A stretch of 64,000 bases of DNA from Maribacter orientalis (GTDB lineage: Bacteria > Bacteroidota > Bacteroidia > Flavobacteriales > Flavobacteriaceae): the NCBI RefSeq assembly GCF_900109345.1, contig NZ_FNZN01000006.1, forward strand, positions 124,001-188,000. The letters are read 5' to 3'. The position numbers were made by a program, and so were the translations under genes. Below are positions 35,531 through 46,030 of this stretch, in pieces (positions within the stretch are counted from its first letter, which is position 1; the number at the start of each line of letters is the position of its first letter). A model generated the notes under the pieces. The model was not told the origin of the DNA. It did not search any database and saw only the letters and a program-made list of their open reading frames with translations.

Positions 35531-36331
35531 ATGGGTGCTATGAAAATAGAAGAATTAGAAGCTACCTTATTACCCTTAAGGGAGCAGTTAAAAAATCATA
35601 GTCTATATGGGGAATTATCCTCTGTAACAGATATTAAGGTGTTCATGGAAAACCATGTTTATGCCGTATGGGATTTTATGTCGCTCTTAAAAGGATTGCA
35701 GATACACTTGACCTGTACTACTTTACCATGGAAACCTGTCAAGAATACAAATACGGCCCGGTTTATTAATGAAATTGTGTTGGAAGAGGAAAGTGATCGA
35801 AATGAAGAGGGAGTTTTTAAAAGTCATTTCGAAATGTATTTGGATGCCATGGCGGAAGTCGGTGCGGATACTTCAAAAATGACCGACTTCTTAGAAAGGA
35901 TTACCCGGTTAGAAAGCGTTTTGGAAGTTATTGAAACTTCAGTGTTGAACGATGCCTTAAAAGATTTTTTAAAATTTACTTTTGAAGTGGTTCAAACTCA
36001 TGAACCACATATTATTGCTGCTGCATTTACATTTGGTAGGGAAGAACTTATACCGGATATGTTCCTTAAAATCATTGATAGATCTGATAATAAAGGGGAT
36101 AACAGTTTTTCGAAATTGGATTATTACTTGCGCCGTCATATAGAATTGGATGGCGATGACCATGGACCCTTATCCCTAAAAATGATTCAGGAGCTTTGTG
36201 ATACTGATGAGCGCAAATGGCAAGAGGTGGCGGAATGTTCGCAAAAGGCCTTGTCAAAAAGAATCGGTTTGTGGAACTATATTGCTCAAGAAATCCAAAA
36301 AAGCAAGGTCAGTAAACAGGTGATGGCTTAA
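35531..36331 (+). CDS. DUF3050 family protein, candidate heme-oxygenase-like diiron enzyme
   Basis: The 266-residue soluble helical protein matches DUF3050 (FMENHVYAVWDFMSLLKGLQ, NEIVLEEESD, FTFGREELIPDMF, YYLRRHIELDGDDHG). A second ATG at 35540 would shorten it by three residues. Putative metal ligands are spaced as in heme-oxygenase-like diiron oxidases: E92-x6-H99, E152 (or E158), and H203-x3-D207-x3-H211. The reaction is unknown. It follows ferrochelatase by 31 bases and precedes the MATE pump by 61 bases, with no terminator visible. Confidence 0.8.
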   Translation: MGAMKIEELEATLLPLREQLKNHSLYGELSSVTDIKVFMENHVYAVWDFMSLLKGLQIHLTCTTLPWKPVKNTNTARFINEIVLEEESDRNEEGVFKSHFEMYLDAMAEVGADTSKMTDFLERITRLESVLEVIETSVLNDALKDFLKFTFEVVQTHEPHIIAAAFTFGREELIPDMFLKIIDRSDNKGDNSFSKLDYYLRRHIELDGDDHGPLSLKMIQELCDTDERKWQEVAECSQKALSKRIGLWNYIAQEIQKSKVSKQVMA

Positions 36332-36392
36332 TACCATTGTATATTCTTAATGAATAGTACCACATTACAGTAACCTAAAATAAAACTAAAAA

Positions 36393-37781
36393 ATGGCAAA
36401 CGTTTCCGCTGAACAATTAGGCTCGGAATCTATCTCAAGTTTGCTTATTAAACAAGCGTTACCTGCCAGTATTGGTATTTTGGTAATGTCTCTCAATGTT
36501 TTGGTAGATTCTATCTTTGTAGGTAATTGGATCGGTTCAATCGCCATTGCCGCAATAAACGTGGTATTGCCGGTTTCTTTTTTCATAGGAGCATTGGGAA
36601 TGGCAATCGGTATTGGTGGAGCAAGTATTATTTCAAGGGCATTAGGGGCAAATAATAAAGACAAGGCCTTACGAACTTTTGGTAACCAAATTAGCTTTAC
36701 GTTATTAGTTACTATAATCATGGTTGTGTTAGGGCTCACCTATGTAGATAGCCTTATTCCAGCTTTTGGTGGTAAAGGGTCCATTTTTGAAATGGCTAAA
36801 ATCTACTATGTAATCGTTTTGTATGGCGTACCACTTCTAGCTCTAAATATGATGGGGAATGCGGTTATAAGGGCAGAAGGCAAACCTAAGTTCGCTATGA
36901 TTGCGATGATTATCCCATCCATAGGAAATTTAGTGATGGATTATCTTTTTATCAATGTATTGGATTATGGTATGGAAGGTGCTGCTTGGGCAACCACTAT
37001 TAGCTACTTTTTATGCTTTAGTTACATTCTGTATTTTTTTCTATCCAAACATTCAGAACTAAAGCTGAATTTGCAATATTTCCGTATCAATTTTTCTATT
37101 TTAAAGGAAATTAGTTCACTTGGTTTCGTGACCTTATCTAGACAAGCAGTGGTTAGTATTATTTACTTGTTGATGAATAATATACTTTTTGATTTAGGAG
37201 GCGAAGCCATGGTAGCAGTATATGCCATAATCGGTAGAATGTTGATGTTTGCTCTTTTTCCAGTTTTTGGGGTCACACAAGGATTTTTACCTATTGCCGG
37301 ATTCAATTATGGAGCTGGAAAATATGATAGGGTAAAAGAATCTATCTATACCGCCATAAAATTTGCAGCAATATTGGCGACCATAGTGTTCACCGGACTG
37401 ATGATTTTCCCTGCTGAGATTGCGGGACTTTTTCTTAGTCATAAACCAGGTATGAGCGAGTTGGAAATTGCTACAAATGCCTTTGTTTTAGAGAATACGC
37501 CTTCTGCCATGCGTTGGGTATTTGCCGCTACACCAATTATTGCGCTACAATTAATTGGTGCTGCCTATTTTCAAGCAATAGGTAAAGCCGTGCCAGCATT
37601 GTTACTTACATTATGCCGACAAGGATTTTTCTTTATCCCGCTCATTCTCATTTTGCCAAATTATTTAGGTGAATTAGGGGTTTGGATCTCTTTTCCTATT
37701 GCAGATGTATTAGCTACCATTGTTACCGGTTATTATTTACATAAAGAGATAAATAGAACATTAGTTTCTAAAAAAATCTAG
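36393..37781 (+). CDS. MATE family efflux transporter
   Basis: The 462-residue protein has about 12 hydrophobic helices and the two-fold MATE arrangement (LIKQALPASIGILVMSLNVLVDSIFVGNWIGSIAIAA in the first half; TLSRQAVVSIIYLLMNNILFDLGG opening the second half). MATE proteins export drugs or metabolites using sodium or proton gradients. The substrate cannot be predicted. Co-orientation with hemH and DUF3050 leaves open whether it exports a porphyrin-related or other compound. It ends at a terminator. Confidence 0.92.
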   Translation: MANVSAEQLGSESISSLLIKQALPASIGILVMSLNVLVDSIFVGNWIGSIAIAAINVVLPVSFFIGALGMAIGIGGASIISRALGANNKDKALRTFGNQISFTLLVTIIMVVLGLTYVDSLIPAFGGKGSIFEMAKIYYVIVLYGVPLLALNMMGNAVIRAEGKPKFAMIAMIIPSIGNLVMDYLFINVLDYGMEGAAWATTISYFLCFSYILYFFLSKHSELKLNLQYFRINFSILKEISSLGFVTLSRQAVVSIIYLLMNNILFDLGGEAMVAVYAIIGRMLMFALFPVFGVTQGFLPIAGFNYGAGKYDRVKESIYTAIKFAAILATIVFTGLMIFPAEIAGLFLSHKPGMSELEIATNAFVLENTPSAMRWVFAATPIIALQLIGAAYFQAIGKAVPALLLTLCRQGFFFIPLILILPNYLGELGVWISFPIADVLATIVTGYYLHKEINRTLVSKKI

Positions 37782-37797
37782 TAGAACCAAACCCAAT

Positions 37798-37857
37798 AAA
37801 AAATCATACGAAAGTAGCTTTAGAAACACTAAAGAACACATGTATGATTTTTATTTT
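37798..37857 (+). terminator. long-stem terminator after the MATE gene
   Basis: AAAAATCATAC (37799-37809) pairs perfectly with GTATGATTTTT (37842-37852), and the 32-base loop contains a second small hairpin, CTTTAG-AAACA-CTAAAG. It ends in a T-rich tail. The rest of the gap to the next convergent gene holds nothing obvious. Confidence 0.7.
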
Positions 37858-37985
37858 ATCATAGCTTATTGCCGTTGCTATCTTTTTTTGGTCTGTAAAC
37901 TAAAGGAGTTGATAGTCAATCAGAATACCTATATGGAATTGCTAAAACAAGAAGCTATAAGGTCGCCAGATTAAAGACAAAGAAA

Positions 37986-39290
37986 TTAGTTGGTTGGGTT
38001 AGCATGTAACAACTCCATTCCGGTGGAAGACCTTGGTTTAAATCCTGTCCAATCTTTTTCGTTCGAATTTTCTTGTACTTCTAGAAACTTAGAATTTTCT
38101 TGATTTTTTAGGTGCTTTCCAAGAAATGCGGTTACAAAATGTTGATTGATGTTATTTATTTTACGTTGATCCCAGGAAGGTTCCGCATACCTGAAATACT
38201 CATCTATATGCAAACCTGGCGCTAGCGCCTCTGCTGGGGGAGGATTTGGCGCTACGTTATGTCGTGCATTTTTGTAGGTTAACATAAAACGGTCTGCATT
38301 TACTGCTCCTTCATAGATCGCTTTTATTCCTTTTTCATAACCAGAAATATCATCTTGACTACCGGCTACAAAGAATGTCGGGGTTTTTAATCCCTTTAAT
38401 CCTTCGGCATCCCAAACACCTCGTTCCATTCCCCATGGGGCAAAGGCAACAATAGCTTTAATTCTGTCGTCAGTTAGTTTTTTATACTCTTCATTATTAG
38501 CCGTATTAACAGAAATAGCAGTGCTACCTCCTGTCATTCCTGCAAAAAATCCCATAAGTGCTTCGCTATATCCTGCGCCGCCAACATTAAGAACGCCATA
38601 ACCTCCCATAGAATATCCGATTATGGCTGTGTTATTTGCATCAACTAAACCCTCCAAGTTGCTTTTGGAACCTTGAGCTCCTAATTTTTCCATTTCGTTT
38701 ATGACAAAGCGAATATCTTTTGGTCTATTTAAAAGAGTACTTTGAAATGCATTGGCGTCTTTAAAAGTAGAATCGGTATGACCTATAGCTGCTACAATAT
38801 ATCCTTTAGATGCTAAGTTTTCGGTCAAATAAGTCATTAAATAGCGTGAGCCAACATAACCATGTGATACTACCACTAAAGGAAATTTAGTGCCGGTTTT
38901 CGGCTGTGCATCTCTGTATGCTCTCCCCTTAAAAGTAAACGGAGTTAATGGTCTTAGGGTATCACCGGCAGTTCCCATTACTTCGTTGTAAATTACAGTA
39001 TTAGCATTCTCACCTATATTTGCAGGATACCAAACTTCTATGGTAATGGGTCTGTTATATACAGGGTCTTTTCCTTCCTTTGAGTTTAAAATATCAACTT
39101 GATCTTTGTTGACAAGATTTATGGTTTGTACACCAACTTTAAACTCACCTCTTGCACTAAGTTCTGGGGCATCGGGCATCGGATCTCCGTATAAAAAGTC
39201 ATGTGTTTGAGCATTTATCGAAGTAATGGCAAACCCGTTTAAAAGAAATGCTATTAGTGATAAAGAAAGTAATAGTGGTCTAATTTTCAT
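37986..39290 (-). CDS. secreted alpha/beta hydrolase (dienelactone-hydrolase-like)
   Basis: The 434-residue exported protein has a signal peptide ending near residue 28 (FAITSINAQ). An alpha/beta hydrolase domain follows, with PLVVVSHGYVGSRYLM (oxyanion region), the nucleophile elbow GYSMGGYG and a C-terminal histidine in KNARHNVAPNP. It resembles predicted dienelactone hydrolase or platelet-activating-factor acetylhydrolase-like lipases and esterases. Substrate is unknown. It is convergent with the MATE gene and stands alone. Confidence 0.85.
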   Translation of the reverse strand: MKIRPLLLSLSLIAFLLNGFAITSINAQTHDFLYGDPMPDAPELSARGEFKVGVQTINLVNKDQVDILNSKEGKDPVYNRPITIEVWYPANIGENANTVIYNEVMGTAGDTLRPLTPFTFKGRAYRDAQPKTGTKFPLVVVSHGYVGSRYLMTYLTENLASKGYIVAAIGHTDSTFKDANAFQSTLLNRPKDIRFVINEMEKLGAQGSKSNLEGLVDANNTAIIGYSMGGYGVLNVGGAGYSEALMGFFAGMTGGSTAISVNTANNEEYKKLTDDRIKAIVAFAPWGMERGVWDAEGLKGLKTPTFFVAGSQDDISGYEKGIKAIYEGAVNADRFMLTYKNARHNVAPNPPPAEALAPGLHIDEYFRYAEPSWDQRKINNINQHFVTAFLGKHLKNQENSKFLEVQENSNEKDWTGFKPRSSTGMELLHANPTN

Positions 39291-39590
39291 AATTGTTAGT
39301 TTGTTCGTTTAAATATAGGAATACTTTAAATATTGATTGCATTTTTTCAATTTTGTTGAAGTGTTTCCTTTAGTTGTTATTCTGACTATTAAAAAGCGAA
39401 GCATAGAACAAAAAGCTTGAATATATTAAATAGAGTTTTTAGAACATCTTTTGAAGATTAATGATATAAACTATATATGGATTGATAATTTGATAAATGT
39501 GTAACTAGAGGAATGCCAATAAAATCTTAAAATCAACATTTTCACAACAATTTGTGTAATTTTAGGATAGACTAATATCAAACTAAGAAA
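39291..39590. other. 300-base intergenic region before the first BNR protein
   Basis: This AT-rich spacer lies between divergent starts (hydrolase and BNR-repeat gene). I see no coding sequence. A TTTG at about 39552 and near-consensus TAATTTTA at about 39558 could be promoter parts for the rightward gene, but no full -33/-7 pair is convincing. Confidence 0.4.
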
Positions 39591-42500
39591 ATGAAAAAGC
39601 ACCTTACCAAGGCTGGCATTATCATGCTTGCACTTTTACTATTGCCCTTATCCTTATTATCTCAAAGAAGGAACAAATCTCAAAGTAATGACCCAACCTA
39701 CCCAGAAGAACTCTATTCAAGTTTAGATTATCGTTTAATAGGTCCGTTTCGTGGTGGTCGTTCTGCTGCCGTAACCGGGGTTCCTGGTGAACCAAATTTA
39801 TTTTATTTCGGTGCTGCTGGTGGTGGTGTATGGAAAACATTAGACGGTGGACGTACTTGGGACAATATTTCCGATGGTTATTTTGGTGGAAGTATCGGTG
39901 CCGTTGAGGTTGCCAAAAGCGACCCGAACGTAATTTACGTTGGCGGAGGTGAAAAAACCTTAAGGGGAAATGTTTCCTCGGGTTATGGTGTTTGGAAAAC
40001 CGAAGATGGTGGTAAAACATGGGCTTCTGCTGGTTTAGAGAAAAGTAGACATGTACCAAGACTTCGTGTTCATCCTACAGATTATAATACAGTATATGCC
40101 GCTGTGTTAGGTGATATATATAAACCAACAAAAGAACGGGGAGTTTACAAAAGTACCGATGGTGGGAAAAACTGGAAACAGGTTTTATTTGTAAACGAAC
40201 AAGCGGGTGCTGTTGATTTAACTTTTGATCCTAATAATCCAAGAATTTTATATGCTTCTACATGGCATGCACAGCGCACACCTTATAGCTTAATTAGTGG
40301 TGGAGAGGGTTCAGCATTATGGAAGAGTGTGGATAGCGGTGAAACTTGGACAGAGATTTCTAAAAATGAAGGTTTTCCAAAAGATACTTTAGGTATAATT
40401 GGCGTAGCAGTTTCTCCAAAAAACTCTGAACGTGTTTGGGCAATTGTAGAGAATAAGGAAAAGGGAGGTTTATATCGTTCTGATGATGGTGGTAAAACCT
40501 GGTCTGTTATTAATGAAGAAAGAAAAATTAGACAACGAGCTTGGTATTATACAAGAGTTTATGCAGATACCCAAGATGAAGATGTGGTTTATGTATTAAA
40601 TGTAAATTATCACAAGTCTACAGATGGCGGTAAATCATTTAAAACATTTAATGCACCTCATGGTGATCATCATGATTTATGGATCTCACCTGAAGATTCG
40701 CAACGTATGATTATTGGCGATGATGGTGGTGCACAAATTTCATATGATGGTGGTGAAACATGGAGTACATATTATAACCAACCTACAGCACAGTTTTATC
40801 GAGTAACTACAGATAATTCATTTCCATACAGAATATATGTTGCACAACAAGACAATTCTACTTTACGTATAGATCATAGAAGTGATGAAAATTCTATTGG
40901 TGATGGCAATTGGGAAGAAACCGCTGGTGGTGAATCGGCATGGATAGCTGTTGATCCTAAAAATGACGACATCGTTTATGGAGGTAGTTATGACGGATTC
41001 TTAACTCGTGTAAATCATGATAAAGGTACCGTTAGAGGTATTAATGTATGGCCAGATAACCCAATGGGTGCAGGTGCAGAAGCCATGAAATATCGTTTTC
41101 AATGGAATTTTCCTATTTTGTTCAGCAGACATAATCCGAAAAAACTGTACACGTTTTCTAACTATGTACATGTAACGGAAAATGAAGGTCAGAGTTGGGA
41201 AGTATTAAGTGGAGATTTAACTCGAAATGACCCTACAAAATTAGGTTCTAGTGGAGGTCCAATCACACAAGATAATACCAGTGTAGAATATTACTGTACT
41301 ATTTTTGCGGCGAATGAAAGTCCGTTGAAAGAAGGTATTCTTTGGGTGGGTAGTGATGACGGATTAATTCATGTCTCTAAAGATTCCGGCGCAACATGGG
41401 ATAATGTTACCCCTACCAATATGCCTGATTGGAATATGATCAATAGCATAGAACCATCTTATTTTGATGAAGGTACATGCTATGTGGCCGCTACAAGATA
41501 TAAGTTGGGCGATTTTCAACCGTATTTGTACAAAACTACTGATTACGGTAAAACTTGGACAAAAATAACGAACGGTATTCCTGTAGAACATTTTACAAGG
41601 GTAGTTCGCGAAGATCCTAAAAAGAAAGGATTATTATATGCAGGTACTGAATCGGGTATGTACATTTCATTTAATGATGGTGCTAGCTGGTCTCCATTCC
41701 AGATGAATTTACCAATTGTTCCAATTACTGATTTAGCGATTAAAGATGATAACCTAATCGTTGCAACACAAGGGCGTAGCTTATGGATTATTGATGATTT
41801 AACGGTGCTACATCAATTAGATGAAGGCAAGAAAAATAAAAACACTATTCTTTTTAAGCCAAGAGAGTCTTACCGTACAAAGGGAAGAGCATCTGAAAAG
41901 CCTTCTAAAACAGCGGGGCAGAATTTAGCGAATGGTGTAATCACACATTTTTTGCTTAAAAATTATACAGAAAAGGATACTGTTCAATTGACCTATACAA
42001 GTATGGCTGGTGATACCTTGGCAAACTACAATTCGTCTGCCAAGAAAAAAGAGAAGAAGTTAGAAGTAAAAAAAGGCGGTAATACTTTTGTTTGGGATAC
42101 CCGTGGTAAGGGTGCAGAAAAACTGGAAGGAATGATTTTTTGGTGGGCCAGTTTCGATGGCGCTAAAGCAGTACCTGGGAACTATAAAGTGCATTTAAAT
42201 GTTAATGGAAATAATAGCTCTGAGACTTTTACTATTCTACCAGATCCGAGAGCAGAAAGTTCGGTTGCCGAAATGCAAAAACAATTTGATTTTATTACCG
42301 ATATCAATGCCACAATTGAAAATGCGCATCAATCTATAAAGAAGATTAGAAATGTAACGGAACAATTAAATGCTTTCACAGAACAATACAAAGATGATGA
42401 CCGAACAAAAGAGCTGGTTGAAAAGGCTAAAGCAATGAAGGATAAGTTGGGTGAAGTAGAAAAGGCATTGTACCAGACACAGAATAGAAGTGGTCAGGAT

Positions 42501-42734
42501 CCATTGAATTTCCCTATAAAACTGACAAACAAATTGGGTCATTTAAACAGCTTAGTGTCTATTGACGATTTTCCGCCTACAGAGCAAGATATCGCGGTAA
42601 AGAATGAGTTGACCACTAAAATAAACAAGGAACTTAAAATATTCGATGATGTAGTTTCATCAGAACTACTAGAATTTAACGCAGCATTCAATACATTAGA
42701 ATTGAATTATTTGTTTATCGACGAAAGTAAATAA
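39591..42734 (+). CDS. BNR/sortilin-like beta-propeller exported protein 1
   Basis: The 1047-residue protein has a signal peptide (MKKHLTKAGIIMLALLLLPLSLLSQ) and many BNR/sialidase-like Asp-box repeats (S-x-DGG-x-T-W: SLDGGRTW-like LDGGRTWDNI, EDGGKTWASA, TDGGKNWKQV, DDGGKTWSVI, YDGGETWSTY), which form sortilin/VPS10-type propellers. The C-terminal third (about 800-1047) carries a beta-sandwich and a helical tail. Annotated relatives are often called glycosyl hydrolases, but no catalytic residues can be pointed to. It is the first of a tandem paralogous pair. Confidence 0.85.
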   Translation: MKKHLTKAGIIMLALLLLPLSLLSQRRNKSQSNDPTYPEELYSSLDYRLIGPFRGGRSAAVTGVPGEPNLFYFGAAGGGVWKTLDGGRTWDNISDGYFGGSIGAVEVAKSDPNVIYVGGGEKTLRGNVSSGYGVWKTEDGGKTWASAGLEKSRHVPRLRVHPTDYNTVYAAVLGDIYKPTKERGVYKSTDGGKNWKQVLFVNEQAGAVDLTFDPNNPRILYASTWHAQRTPYSLISGGEGSALWKSVDSGETWTEISKNEGFPKDTLGIIGVAVSPKNSERVWAIVENKEKGGLYRSDDGGKTWSVINEERKIRQRAWYYTRVYADTQDEDVVYVLNVNYHKSTDGGKSFKTFNAPHGDHHDLWISPEDSQRMIIGDDGGAQISYDGGETWSTYYNQPTAQFYRVTTDNSFPYRIYVAQQDNSTLRIDHRSDENSIGDGNWEETAGGESAWIAVDPKNDDIVYGGSYDGFLTRVNHDKGTVRGINVWPDNPMGAGAEAMKYRFQWNFPILFSRHNPKKLYTFSNYVHVTENEGQSWEVLSGDLTRNDPTKLGSSGGPITQDNTSVEYYCTIFAANESPLKEGILWVGSDDGLIHVSKDSGATWDNVTPTNMPDWNMINSIEPSYFDEGTCYVAATRYKLGDFQPYLYKTTDYGKTWTKITNGIPVEHFTRVVREDPKKKGLLYAGTESGMYISFNDGASWSPFQMNLPIVPITDLAIKDDNLIVATQGRSLWIIDDLTVLHQLDEGKKNKNTILFKPRESYRTKGRASEKPSKTAGQNLANGVITHFLLKNYTEKDTVQLTYTSMAGDTLANYNSSAKKKEKKLEVKKGGNTFVWDTRGKGAEKLEGMIFWWASFDGAKAVPGNYKVHLNVNGNNSSETFTILPDPRAESSVAEMQKQFDFITDINATIENAHQSIKKIRNVTEQLNAFTEQYKDDDRTKELVEKAKAMKDKLGEVEKALYQTQNRSGQDPLNFPIKLTNKLGHLNSLVSIDDFPPTEQDIAVKNELTTKINKELKIFDDVVSSELLEFNAAFNTLELNYLFIDESK

Positions 42735-42740
42735 TCACCC

Positions 42741-42776
42741 AAAAAAAACCTCTCTATTTCTAGTGAGGTTTTTTTT
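42741..42776 (+). terminator. terminator between the paralogous BNR genes
   Basis: AAAAAAAACCTC pairs with GAGGTTTTTTTT, with an inner CTA/TAG pair and a TTTC loop. It separates the two large genes into independent transcripts or attenuates read-through. Confidence 0.8.
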
Positions 42777-42823
42777 ATAACACATTCTAATCCTTACAAT
42801 AGGACAATCAAACAACACACTAT

Positions 42824-45800
42824 ATGAAAAAGCAACTAGTATCATTGCTAGTGGTCTTTATGACCACATTTACCTTTGCGCAAACAGCAAATGATTATTT
42901 TAAACCTTTAAAATTTCGAAATATTGGTCCGTTTAGAGGTGGTCGCTCTGTAACAGCAACCGGAGTTATTGGTGACCCAATGACCTATTATATGGGAACC
43001 ACAGGCGGCGGACTATGGAAAACAGAATCTGCTGGGCAACGTTGGGAGAATATTTCCGATGGTTTTTTTGAATTAGGTTCCGTAGGGGCGGTGTCCGTTT
43101 CTGCATCTAATCCGAATATTATCTATGTGGGTATGGGTGAGCATGCACCGAGAGGTGTTATGACTTCGTATGGTGACGGCGTCTATAAATCAACAGATGC
43201 AGGTCATACATGGAAAAAGATGGGTCTAGAAAAGACACAACATATTTCTCGTATCATCATACATCCTACAAATCCTGATATCGTTTATGTAGCCGCTCAA
43301 GGGGCTCTTTTTGAAGGTAATCCAGAGCGTGGCGTGTACAAATCAATCGATGGTGGTAAAACATGGACAAATACCCTTTTTGTAAATAATTTAACGGGTG
43401 CTTCTGAACTTTCTATGGATGCAAATTATCCTGAAATAATGTATGCAGCCATGTGGGAACACCAACGAACGCCAAATATGGTTATTAGTGGAGGTGTCGG
43501 TAGTGGACTGTATAAATCTACTGATAGCGGAGATACTTGGAAGAAAATACACAAAGGTCTTCCTGAGGAAAAAGGGAAGATGGCAATTGCCGTAAGCCCA
43601 TCAAACTCCAATAAAGTATATGCATTAATTGAAAGTGATTCAGATGCTGATAAAGGAGGCCTGTTCGTGTCGAATGATGCTGGTGAATCTTGGTCTATGA
43701 TAAGTGGCGACAATCGTTTGGTGCAACGTGCTTGGTATTATATTGAAGTTTTTGTAGACCCTAATGATGAAGATACGGTATATGTGTTAAGTGCACCAGC
43801 ATTGCGTTCTGAAGATGGTGGTAAAACATGGGAGAATGTTGAGGTTGCCCATGGTGATACGCATGATTTATGGATCAATCCTAACGATTCTAAAAATATG
43901 ATATTGGCAGATGACGGTGGCGCATCCGTCTCTTTTGATTACGGAAAAACTTGGTCTACCCAAAGTAATATGCCTACTGCTCAATTTTATCGTATTAACG
44001 TAGATAATTTGTTTCCTTATAATATTTATGGAGGTCAACAGGATAACACATCCGTAAAAATTGCTAGCCTATCTACCGGTAGCGGTAGCATAACTACCAG
44101 AGATTGGACCGATTCTGCCGGAGGTGAGAGTGCCTTTTTAGCATTTGACCCAGATAATCCGCGTTATGTAATGGGCGGTCAATATTTAGGTACTATCGAA
44201 ATTATGGATATGGAATCTAAAGCTTCAACCCAGATTATGGAAGCTCCTATTCAGTATTTAGGTCGTGAGGCTAGAAACATGAAGTATCTGTTCAATTGGA
44301 ATGCTCCCATAATAGCTTCAACCCATGAATTAGGCACCTTTTATCACGGTGCTCAATATGTCTTTAGAACGCGAGATATGGGCAAGACTTGGGATAAAAT
44401 TTCTCCAGATTTAACTCGGGATATTGATGCAAAACAAGGCAATGGTGGCGGACCATATACCAATGAAGCAGTAGGTGCCGAAAATTATGGAACATTGGCA
44501 TACATTCTAGAATCTCCACATGAAAAAGGATATATCTGGACAGGCAGTGACGATGGATTAGTACATTTGACTAAAAACGGAGGTGAAACATGGGAAAACG
44601 TTACTCCGAAAGGATTAAAGGAATGTTTAATCAATGCTATAGAAGTGTCTCCACATGATCCAGCAACGGCTTATATAGCCACAACACGATATAAATTCAA
44701 TGATTATACCCCTGGTTTTTATAAAACGACCGATTATGGAAAAACCTGGACTGCGATAAACTCAGGTATTCCTTACGGGGCTTTTACACGGGTAGTACGT
44801 GAAGATGAATTAAAAAAAGACCTTTTGTATGCTGGTACCGAAAAGGGAATATATGCATCATGGAACGGAGGTAAGTCTTGGGAACCTTTTCAGTTGAATT
44901 TGCCGAATACTCCAATTACAGATTTAAAAATGCATAAAGGTGATATGGTCGTAGCAACCTCAGGTCGTTCATTTTGGATTCTTGATGATGTAGTTGCATT
45001 GGGTCAATATCAGCCTTCTAAAAAAGGACTTCAAATTTTAAAACCAAAAGATGCTTATAATGGCTCTTGGGGTAGTCCATTAAATGGTAATTCAGATAAG
45101 TTTATAGGAAGTGATGCTTTTGAAGGTATCAACCCTGCAAACGGAGTGGTACTTTATTATGAACTTGCTAAACTGAAAGATAGTACTGCAATTACTTTAG
45201 AAATTTTAGATTCAAAAGGTAAGATTATAAGAACTATCAGCTCAGAAAAAGACCCTAGCTACAAACCACATAATGGTGGTGGAGCTCCACCCGCACCAGT
45301 GCTAAGTAAAAAAGAAGGATTGAACCGTTTTGTATGGGATATGAAATACCCAATTATGCCAGGTATACCAGATGTCTATATAGAAGCTGGTTTTAGCGGT
45401 CACAAAGTTTCTCCAGGTACTTATACGTTTAAATTAATGGTTGATGGGCAATCTGTTTCTACAACTGGGACTATTAAAGAAGTACCAATCTATGAAACGA
45501 AACCTGGCCAATATGAGGAGTATGATGCTTTTATGACGACTGCTGAAGCTGAGTTGACTACAATGCATAATATGATTAATAAATTGTATGCTGTTCAAGA
45601 AGATTTAACTACTGTATTAAAGAAAGTTACCGATATTGCTGTTAAGAAAGAAGGAGAGAAACTGCTAGCAGATCTAAAAGCGTGGGATAATGATATGGTG
45701 CAACGTAAATCTCAAGCCTATGATGATGTGGAGAATTTCCCGAATAAATTTTCAGCGGAATATATATTTATGATCAATCAGACGAATAGTAGTATTCCCA

Positions 45801-45949
45801 GATTGAACAAATCAAGTATAGACCGAAAAGCAGAATTAGATAGACAATGGTCAGGCCTAAAGTCAAAAGGTAATCAATTTATCAATTCTGCTATTCCTGC
45901 CTATAATAAAACATTGTGGGAAGCTGGAATCGGAGCTATAAGATTATAA
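42824..45949 (+). CDS. BNR/sortilin-like beta-propeller exported protein 2
   Basis: The 1041-residue protein is a paralogue of the preceding gene product, with the same layout: signal peptide ([20 protein letters not shown]), [21 protein letters not shown] near the start, repeated Asp boxes ([60 protein letters not shown]) and a C-terminal region with [11 protein letters not shown] and a helical tail. It is predicted to be exported. The conserved GPFRGGRS near each N-terminus marks both as one family. Function is unknown. Confidence 0.85.
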   Translation: MKKQLVSLLVVFMTTFTFAQTANDYFKPLKFRNIGPFRGGRSVTATGVIGDPMTYYMGTTGGGLWKTESAGQRWENISDGFFELGSVGAVSVSASNPNIIYVGMGEHAPRGVMTSYGDGVYKSTDAGHTWKKMGLEKTQHISRIIIHPTNPDIVYVAAQGALFEGNPERGVYKSIDGGKTWTNTLFVNNLTGASELSMDANYPEIMYAAMWEHQRTPNMVISGGVGSGLYKSTDSGDTWKKIHKGLPEEKGKMAIAVSPSNSNKVYALIESDSDADKGGLFVSNDAGESWSMISGDNRLVQRAWYYIEVFVDPNDEDTVYVLSAPALRSEDGGKTWENVEVAHGDTHDLWINPNDSKNMILADDGGASVSFDYGKTWSTQSNMPTAQFYRINVDNLFPYNIYGGQQDNTSVKIASLSTGSGSITTRDWTDSAGGESAFLAFDPDNPRYVMGGQYLGTIEIMDMESKASTQIMEAPIQYLGREARNMKYLFNWNAPIIASTHELGTFYHGAQYVFRTRDMGKTWDKISPDLTRDIDAKQGNGGGPYTNEAVGAENYGTLAYILESPHEKGYIWTGSDDGLVHLTKNGGETWENVTPKGLKECLINAIEVSPHDPATAYIATTRYKFNDYTPGFYKTTDYGKTWTAINSGIPYGAFTRVVREDELKKDLLYAGTEKGIYASWNGGKSWEPFQLNLPNTPITDLKMHKGDMVVATSGRSFWILDDVVALGQYQPSKKGLQILKPKDAYNGSWGSPLNGNSDKFIGSDAFEGINPANGVVLYYELAKLKDSTAITLEILDSKGKIIRTISSEKDPSYKPHNGGGAPPAPVLSKKEGLNRFVWDMKYPIMPGIPDVYIEAGFSGHKVSPGTYTFKLMVDGQSVSTTGTIKEVPIYETKPGQYEEYDAFMTTAEAELTTMHNMINKLYAVQEDLTTVLKKVTDIAVKKEGEKLLADLKAWDNDMVQRKSQAYDDVENFPNKFSAEYIFMINQTNSSIPRLNKSSIDRKAELDRQWSGLKSKGNQFINSAIPAYNKTLWEAGIGAIRL

Positions 45950-45973
45950 TATAGAATCTATTCGCTTTTGCTA

Positions 45974-46024
45974 ACTTTGAACTAGAATTTTAAACTTGAG
46001 TTTGATTCCTGTATTTGAACTTAG
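45974..46024. repeat. degenerate TTGAACTT-like repeat upstream of hemJ
   Basis: Imperfect repeats of a TTTGAACT/AAACTTGA/TTTGAACTT hexamer-like unit lie directly before the hemJ start. A similar stretch follows hemJ at 46640. Such low-complexity intergenic units may be dispersed in the genome, but that is not shown here. Confidence 0.35.
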
Positions 46025-46030
46025 CATATT

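Noticed and set aside
39622-40059. 145-residue minus-strand open frame inside the first BNR gene
   Set aside because: It is antisense to a well-supported repeat protein, and its His/Arg/Gln-rich translation is typical of a shadow frame.
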